Below, piece after piece: positions 57,440 through 64,000 of a stretch of DNA of 64,000 nucleotides. The notes under the pieces are model-generated. The model ran no database searches. It saw nothing but the letters and a program-made list of their open reading frames with translations, and was not told the DNA's origin. This DNA is from Tachypleus tridentatus. Lineage: Eukaryota; Arthropoda; Merostomata; Xiphosura; Limulidae. The first letter of the stretch is position 1. The number at the start of each line of letters is the position of its first letter. A program made the position numbers and the translations under genes. Where the stretch lies: contig NC_134830.1 in the NCBI RefSeq assembly GCF_004210375.1, forward strand, positions 167,903,874 to 167,967,873, written 5' to 3'.

Positions 57440-59196
57440 AGCATCGCTGTTCTCAAGGTGACATACGTCTAACACAGTCTTCTCTGGTAAAATAAACAAT
57501 GTATCTGCTTTCCATTGCACAAAACTTCTTTGCCTGTTTCAAACTTAACTATTTTAAGTTTCTTTCTATCGAACATAAAATATTTAAGTGTTCTAGAAAT
57601 GATTATTCTGTAATTATAAAAGTTGTATTAGGCAAGAATACGTTGTGCGTTCTATATTAAGACTTGTGACAGTTTTTAAGTTTGACAGCCAAATATATAG
57701 TATTCTATATATTCTTTTGTATTCTATGCTGAGGACATTATGGTAAACTTAGTGCTGCAAATCTTCAATGAATTCAATAATTCGTTTCTTTGGTTAAAAT
57801 ATTAAGAATTTTCGTAAGGAAGCTAGGAACACCGAATGGCCACAAGAAACAAAGGATCCGGTTTGTGAAACAGCCAATTGGACAGAATACAAGCGACACA
57901 TTACAAGTTGTTCAGACATTCGAAGCTGTTTCCTTTTAATACATTTCTTTTCCACTTGAATTAGCTTAGTTTCTAAAATAAATTATTTCTAAGACTACAC
58001 AAAACTTTTTTAACTCAATCAGTATTTGTTCGTTCGTGTTTTTTTTGTATTGCATTCAGGGAGGAAGAATTCGTTATTACATTGTTATGGTGTTGTTATT
58101 ACGTTGGTGGCTAGTTTTAAACTATTTATTAAAACAATAATTCAGTATCCCTCCTCTGTAAAACTAACATTTTTTTTTCGTCTACTTCTTTAATTTTTCT
58201 ACAAACTTGAATACTTGTATACTGGTGTTACTTCCCAAAGTCTTAGTTTTCAAAGACGTTAACTGAGGTAAAAAATAAATAAACTTGTACAATGTAACCG
58301 TGAAATCTCACACATTGACTGGTATATATTCTCTATGACTTGATAACTTGTAGCTATATCGTATTTATAATCTAGCTTTAACTATGCAAGAACATTTTAT
58401 CTCACGCTCTTAGCGTTTCTTAGATGTTAAAGACTTATTTCATTAAATCTTATGATCTTAACGTCTCCATGAACACCTGTAGCCCTCCTTAACTAACATT
58501 CAGATTACAACATTGGAACTATAGCTTATAACAATATTAATATTCATCAACTGGCACTTGGAATATTCGTGGATTTATTTAAGTGGTTATCTTGTGAGTG
58601 ATTTAGCTTCTGTATGAAGCGTACATAAGAAACTTATTTCAATTATTCTTTTTTTTCAGACTAAATTGATATGAATGAGATATAGATTACCCCATGACTA
58701 AAATACGGAATCAGGGAGAAATAGAAGTTCCTAATAAATAAGCAAAGTCGAAAATAGATGTAATAGATTGTGTAACTCTTGAACACGGCATTGTATGGAC
58801 ATGCTATCCAGAACCAAATTGTAACATCTTATTTCGCACAACATATTGAAACAAATGTAAAAATATATTTTGATTTACTCTTATAAAGGTTATATATATA
58901 TCTGCATTACACACAGTTTACAGCGCAAATTTCATGTTCTGTTAACCCCTTTTTGTCTTATCTCTGAATGTCAAAATATAATAAATTAACACGATGGATT
59001 AGACAATTTAAACAAAACACAAAATAAACTGTTCTACCACTGTTAAACATTCCATGGTTTATTTCTTCAGACAATATCACATCGCTTAATGTTCTAAATT
59101 TACCCCACTTGTAAAACTATAAAAACTTTTATCAATAATAAAATATCCTCTGCAGTGCCTAGTACGTAACAACTGATAAAATTAGTGTTTGAGATG
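57440..59196. other. Intergenic stretch, nothing recognised
   Basis: AT-rich DNA upstream of DDIT4 with no supported gene, repeat family or RNA gene. Confidence 0.5.
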
Positions 59197-59399
59197 GGCG
59201 GCATGGCCAAGTTGTTAAGGCATTCGACTCGTAATCTGGGGGTACGCGGGTTCGAATCCCCATCGCACCTAACATGCCCAAGAGTTGGCGCTGGGTGGTG
59301 ATGACTAGCTGCCTTTCCTCTAGTCTTACACTGCAACATGAGGGACGGCTAGCACAGATAGCCCTTGTGTAGCTTTGCGTGAAATTCAAAACAAACAAA
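59197..59399 (+). repeat. SINE family A, 70-bp internal deletion
   Basis: Head GGGCGGCATGGCCAAGTTGT and B box GGGTTCGAATCCC are joined at CACCTAACATGC directly to CCCAAGAGTTGGCG, skipping the mid body. Tail GCGTGAAATTCAAAACAAAC. Confidence 0.9.
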
Positions 59400-60356
59400 A
59401 CTGTTTAAAATAATACAATTTTCAATAAACATATACGCTTAGTGTAGATAGTATGTTAGAAATTGTACTGTTACTTCAATACCTTCTTAAAAAAATGAAA
59501 AAAATGAAATTAATATCCGTTCTTTATTGAAGATATTTTTGTATACATACATAGACATGGATTTCCATATACCCCTTATATAAATGCAACCTTTCACGAA
59601 ATAGAGTATTACTCACAGTACATATCTGTGTCTATAATATTTTCATGATGGGAAACAGTGTATTCCGTGAAATATCATTGTCTTTTTTTTTCTTTCTTTA
59701 ATTACACTTGCTTATTTAGAGAAATAACGATGACAACATAACCCTAGCGGCTGGCAAATACTATTCATCATAAAGGGAAAAAGAACTGGGCCTAGCGGCT
59801 GATGTAAGAATTACAGCCACTTCCGTTGTATGAGTCCTCGTTACGTCATCATTTTACTCAAGAAAATATTGTTGCTTGACCAAACAACGTATTATCTGCT
59901 GTCGGAAATTTAGGCAACGATTTGTCAAACTTCACTTTTAATTTTTACTGTTATGAACTTTTGATATGAAGTTAACACGATTAAAGAGTATCACCCTATC
60001 AGTTATTATTAGAAAAATTAATGCTATACGAGGACAAAGGCTGGGGACTTGTGAAATTTCTTGTTCGAAATAAAAAAGCAAACTTGAAACGGAAATTGAA
60101 ATACTATAATATAAATTATGGACCTAGATTTTACAATATAACATATATATTGCATCTTTTGCGTTTATTTGCACGCAAATTTAAACAACGATAAATACTC
60201 AAATAAAACACACCGGATGAGACACGCGCTAATCAGCTCCTATTAAGTTATTGAATAAAATATAAATGGTAACGTTTTGACTTAGATATTTAATTGGCTT
60301 GATGCTGTTTATTATACTTCTGTTCACACCCAAAAACATGTCAGCAGTTTGTTATT

Positions 60357-60475
60357 GTCCCTCGCTGGTACAGCGGTAAGTCAACGGATTTACAGCGCTA
60401 AAGTCAGGAGTTCGATTCCCCTCGGTGGACTCAGCAGATAGATCGATGTGACTTTGTTGTAAGAAAACACACACA
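60357..60475 (+). repeat. SINE family C
   Basis: GTCCCTCGCTGGTACAGCGG, CGGATTTACAGCGCTAAAGT, AGTTCGATTCCCCTCGGTGG, ACTCAGCAGATAG, tail AAGAAAACACACAC. Confidence 0.88.
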
Positions 60476-60623
60476 AACTTTGTTATTATTACATTATTCT
60501 GTAATTAAATCTTAGTTTAGAATATTTGAGTGAAAAATATTTAATAATCAATAGCTTTGAATATCGAATTTACAAATCCCTCATCACGCTATGAAGAAAT
60601 TAAAACTCATTTTTCTTTTATTT

Positions 60624-60900
60624 GGGCTCGGCATGATCAAGTTGTTAGGGTGCTCGAGTCGTAATCTGAGGGTCGCGGGTTCGAATTTCCGTCGCACCAA
60701 AGATGTTCTCCCTTTCAGCCGTGAAAGCGTTATAAATGTGAAGGCCAATGACACTATTCGTTGGTAAAAGTATTGCCCTAGAGTTGGCGGTAGGTGGTGA
60801 TGACTAGCTGCCTTCTCTTTAGTCTTACACTGCAAAACTGGGGACGGCTAGAGCAGATAGTCCTCGTGTAACTTTGAGCGAAATTAAAAAACAAAAAAAC
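60624..60900 (+). repeat. SINE family A, full length
   Basis: Head GGGCTCGGCATGATCAAGTT, B box GGGTTCGAATTTC, full body, tail GAGCGAAATTAAAAAAC. Confidence 0.9.
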
Positions 60901-61341
60901 AAACTTCTCACATTGAACTTCATCGACGGTCCCATAGTACGAACTTGTTTGAACGTGTAGCTAACCTGTTTTGCGGTCTTATGTTGACCTTGCGCGGCAC
61001 GGTCGAGCGAGTAGTCACCGTACACGTGGAAAACCTTTTTTTTTTCACGTCGATAACTGAAGTAGTTTAAAAGAAAAAAAAAAAAAAAGAGTTGCAAATA
61101 GAGTAAATTAAGTTTGTGTTTTAGATGATTTGCTGTTGAATCGTGGCTTTTGTTAGCGAGTTCATCAACAATGGAAAGACTTTCATTGAAGTTTTTCAAG
61201 AAGCAATGATTACGTTCCAATTAATATTGTATCGAGCGATTATATTTATAAATGATTGCATGTGAGAAGCGATATAACATGTTGAAAGTATTTTATTTTT
61301 AACAGTGAAAGATACAAGAGATAACTTATCATATTATTAAA

Positions 61342-61735
61342 GTAGGCTTAGTTCACATCTTAAAACCTTGTAACTACAATTTTTAAATTATAAGTAAACA
61401 GCTTAAATAAATATTACAAATAAAAAATATAATACCTTAAGTTTTAAAAAACCGTAGTATCCACTTTTACGTTATCAATAAACAGTCATAAGTAAAAATT
61501 ACGAATAAAGTTAGGCCTAGTTTACATTTAAAACTTTGTAGCATCAATTAATGCGTTATCAGTAAAAAAACCTACATAAGCATTACAAATAAAAGTAGGC
61601 CAAACTCGTGTTTTGAAACCTTGTAACATCAACTTTTAAATTATCAGTAAATAGCGTAAATAAATACAGCAAATGAAAATAGATCTGGTTCATATCTAAA
61701 ACACTAGTAACATTCGCTATATGTTGCCGTTAAAC
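61342..61735. repeat. Degenerate tandem array, unit about 84 bp
   Basis: About 4-5 diverged units of GTAGGCTTAGTTCACATCTT, AAAACCTTGTAACATCAACT, TTTAAATTATCAGTAAACAG, AAATAAATATTACAAATAAA starting near 61342, 61425, 61509, 61592 and 61676. Confidence 0.75.
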
Positions 61736-62496
61736 AGGTAAAATAAACATTAAATATACTACCTATTGATGTAATTACGTAAAAGTATTGATAATTATAG
61801 GAAACAGTATATTTTTGGGAGAAAGTAAACCAGTCATAAATATTTCAACCACTGTTCATGACAAAAATAGCATGACTATTAAAATATAGTCATATAGTGA
61901 TAGTTTGCTCTTTATCTTTTAGCAACAAGCTGAAAAAATTTGTGGGCACTCAAGTGAAAACAAACAGAGATGTTAGATGACTTTTTATATATTTAAAAAC
62001 AGCATTTACCGCCTAGCAACAAACAGAATAATAAAAGTGCAAAATTGTACAGCTGATAAGAAGGTTGAATGATTATATATTCAGTCAGAACTGTTGTCGG
62101 TTAACAATAAGCTGAAGAATGAAATGTCAGGCGTGAGTGCGCAAAGTTCAGTGAAAGTATATCAATCAAACTTGTTCTTATTTAAAATAAAATGACGCCA
62201 TAAAACCCATCAATCTGTGCGTTGAGACCACCAATGAACAATTTAATTATCCAAACTTCCATCTAGCGATAAATAAATAAAAACATTCTTATTCCTTATA
62301 TTAAAAAAAAAAACACAACAACACATTTTCTAATAAAATGTTACAGAAATTAATAATAAAAAGAAAAGTTATTAAGCCGTTATGGAATTTCTTGAAGCTT
62401 ATGTGCATTTCCAGGCCTAATGATACCACTCAACAGTAAAACTTGTACAAATAAACCAGGAATTACTAGGACCACATCTAGATCTCACACTTTCCA

Positions 62497-62755
62497 GGCC
62501 TGGCATGGCCAAGCGCGTTAAGGCGTGCGACTCGTAATCTGAGGGTCGCGGGTTCGCATCCCCGTCGCGCCAAACATGCTCGCCCTATCAGCCGTGGGGG
62601 CATTATAATGTGACTATTCATTGGTAAAAGAGTAGCCCAAGAGTTGGCGGTGGGTGGTGATGACTAGCTGCCTTCCCTCTAGTCTTACACTGCTAAATTA
62701 GGGACGGCTAGCACAGATAGCCCTCGAGTAGTTTTGTGCGAAATTCAAAAACAAA
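62497..62755 (+). repeat. SINE family A, near consensus
   Basis: Head GGCCTGGCATGGCCAAGCGC, GACTCGTAATCTGAGGG, B box GGGTTCGCATCCCC, a short deletion after ATAATGTGAC, and an AAATTCAAAAACAAAAC tail. It shares B-box variant GGTTCGCATCC with the 41.66 kb copy. Confidence 0.92.
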
Positions 62756-63056
62756 ACATACTTTCCAGAGAGAGTCAGTTCAAATGTTATTCCTGTTCTC
62801 ATATTCGTATTCTGATGGAGATTCTCTCAGCAGAGTTAAAGTTAGTTCTATGTATAAGAAAATATCCCTATAAGATAGCTATCAAGAAGCATTCAGATAA
62901 CATTCTTAAGAAGGAAAACCAAAACCAAACGCCTATGTATCCTACGAATCAGATGAGGCGTTTTATTTCTCTATTTGCTATGGTAAAATGTTTTAAAATA
63001 ATTAGTTTTCCCAACCTGTTAATGAACTTGGCGTTAAAAACAATTTAGCAAACATG

Positions 63057-63820
63057 TCTAGTCCTTTAAAATGTCAGTGTTTAAGATAGTATCAAAGATG
63101 ATCACGTGACTAGTCCTTTAAAATATCATTATTTAAGATAGTATCCACGATGATCGCATGCCTAGTTCTTTAAAATGTCAGCATTTAAGATAGTATCAGC
63201 GATGATCACGTTCTAGTCCTTTAACATGTCAGTGTTCAAGATAGAAACAACGATGATCACGTGTCTAGTTCTTTAAAATGTCGGTGTTTATGATAGTATC
63301 AACGATGATCACGTGTTTAGTTCTTTAAAATGTCGGTGTTTAAGATAGTATCAACGATGATCACGTGTCTAGTTCTTTAAAATGTCGGTGTTTATGATAG
63401 TATCAACGATGATCACGTGTTTAGTTCTTTAAAATGTCGGTGTTTAAGATAGTATCAACGATGATCACGTGTTTAGTTCTTTAAAATGTCGGTGTTTAAA
63501 ATAGTATCAACGATGATCACGTGTCTAGTTCTTTAAAATGTCGGTGTTTATGATAGTATTAACGATGATCACGTGTCTAGTTCTTTAAAATGTCGGTGTT
63601 TATGATAGTATCAACGATGATCACGTGTTTAGTTCTTTAAAATGTCGGTGTTTAAGATAGTATCAACGCTGATCACGTGACTAGTCCTTTAAAATATCAT
63701 TGTTTAAGATAGTATCAACGATGATCACGTGAATAGTTCTGTAAAATGTCGGTGTTTAAGATAGTATCAACGATGATCACGTGCCTAGTCCTTTCAAATG
63801 TCAGTGCTTAAGACAGCATA
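63057..63820. repeat. 52-bp satellite array, about 14.5 units, CACGTG in most
   Basis: The unit reads CTAGTTCTTTAAAATGTCGG, TGTTTAAGATAGTATCAACG, ATGATCACGTGT. Central units differ by one or two bases; edge units (63057-63230 and 63670-63820) are more diverged, the pattern expected of unequal exchange. Most units hold GATCACGTG; the unit near 63150 has GATCGCATG and that near 63204 GATCACGTT. Confidence 0.95.
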
Positions 63821-64000
63821 TTTTAAAGATAACGACTCCAAATTTCGACCGTTTCGGCGAAACAGAACAGATGACTCTGTTGTGTTCGCTGTTTCCTTAT
63901 ATATATTTGTCCTCGATGTAAACAAGATTAAATAGGTTCACACAGCTAACCTTCACGTATTGTGTTATGTATTTATTTTGTACCTGAAGAAACTATTAGA

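Noticed and set aside
60825-61220. 131-residue minus frame
   Set aside because: It reads through a poly-T/poly-A tract and into a SINE tail. A short stretch (SLSIVDELANKSHDSTANH) looks protein-like but has no supported borders.
63057-63820. CRISPR-like regular spacing
   Set aside because: Units are contiguous 52-bp copies with no unique spacers, in eukaryotic nuclear DNA; it is a satellite.

Overview
The window is arthropod nuclear DNA: AT-rich, intron-rich, and packed with short tRNA-derived SINEs, degenerate retrotransposons and DNA-transposon relics. The main SINE family (tRNA-like head, a body reading GCGTTATAAT..CAATCCCACTATTCGTTGG..GGTGATGACTAGCTGCCTTCCCTCTAGTCTTACACTGC, and a tail AAATTCAAAACAAAC) looks to me like the abundant repeat of horseshoe crab (Xiphosura) genomes. 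That assignment is from memory and was not checked by a search.

Two protein-coding genes can be rebuilt exon by exon, both on the minus strand. (1) A TXNDC15 orthologue (thioredoxin domain-containing 15, an ER/ciliary single-pass membrane protein) has five coding exons between 34267 and 10483. All four splice phases agree, giving a 319-residue protein with signal peptide, acidic lumenal spacer, thioredoxin fold with a WCxxS active site, and a C-terminal membrane segment. (2) A DDIT4/REDD1 (Drosophila scylla/charybdis) orthologue has two coding exons, 56149-55951 and 55644-55190, giving 217 residues. It sits behind a readable promoter: TATA-like box, arthropod TCAGT initiator, inverted CCAAT box, and a cluster of CACGTG sites that look like hypoxia-response elements. 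Exon-like ORFs at 48.9 kb (+), 51.0 kb (+), 45.1 kb (-) and 43.3 kb (-) have plausible splice borders but no recognised product.

Layout: 1-4 kb, three SINEs; 4.3-10 kb, GIY-YIG endonuclease relic, a mariner-type MITE and quiet AT-rich DNA; 10-34.3 kb, TXNDC15, whose introns hold a Tc1 relic (just past the stop codon), a Penelope-like reverse transcriptase relic flanked by direct repeats, a foldback element, a degenerate minisatellite and an internally deleted I-like LINE; 34-54 kb, SINE-rich intergenic DNA with a near-perfect hairpin at 47.5 kb; 54.5-57.5 kb, DDIT4 with its promoter; 57-64 kb, SINEs and two tandem arrays, the last a 52-bp satellite at 63.06-63.82 kb carrying a CACGTG-type site in most units.

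I found no evidence of a wholly new system. The most informative signals are the DDIT4 promoter architecture, the CACGTG satellite, the Penelope-like element layout, and the very uneven SINE distribution (1 main-family copy in 32.7 kb across TXNDC15 against 15 copies in the next 26 kb).
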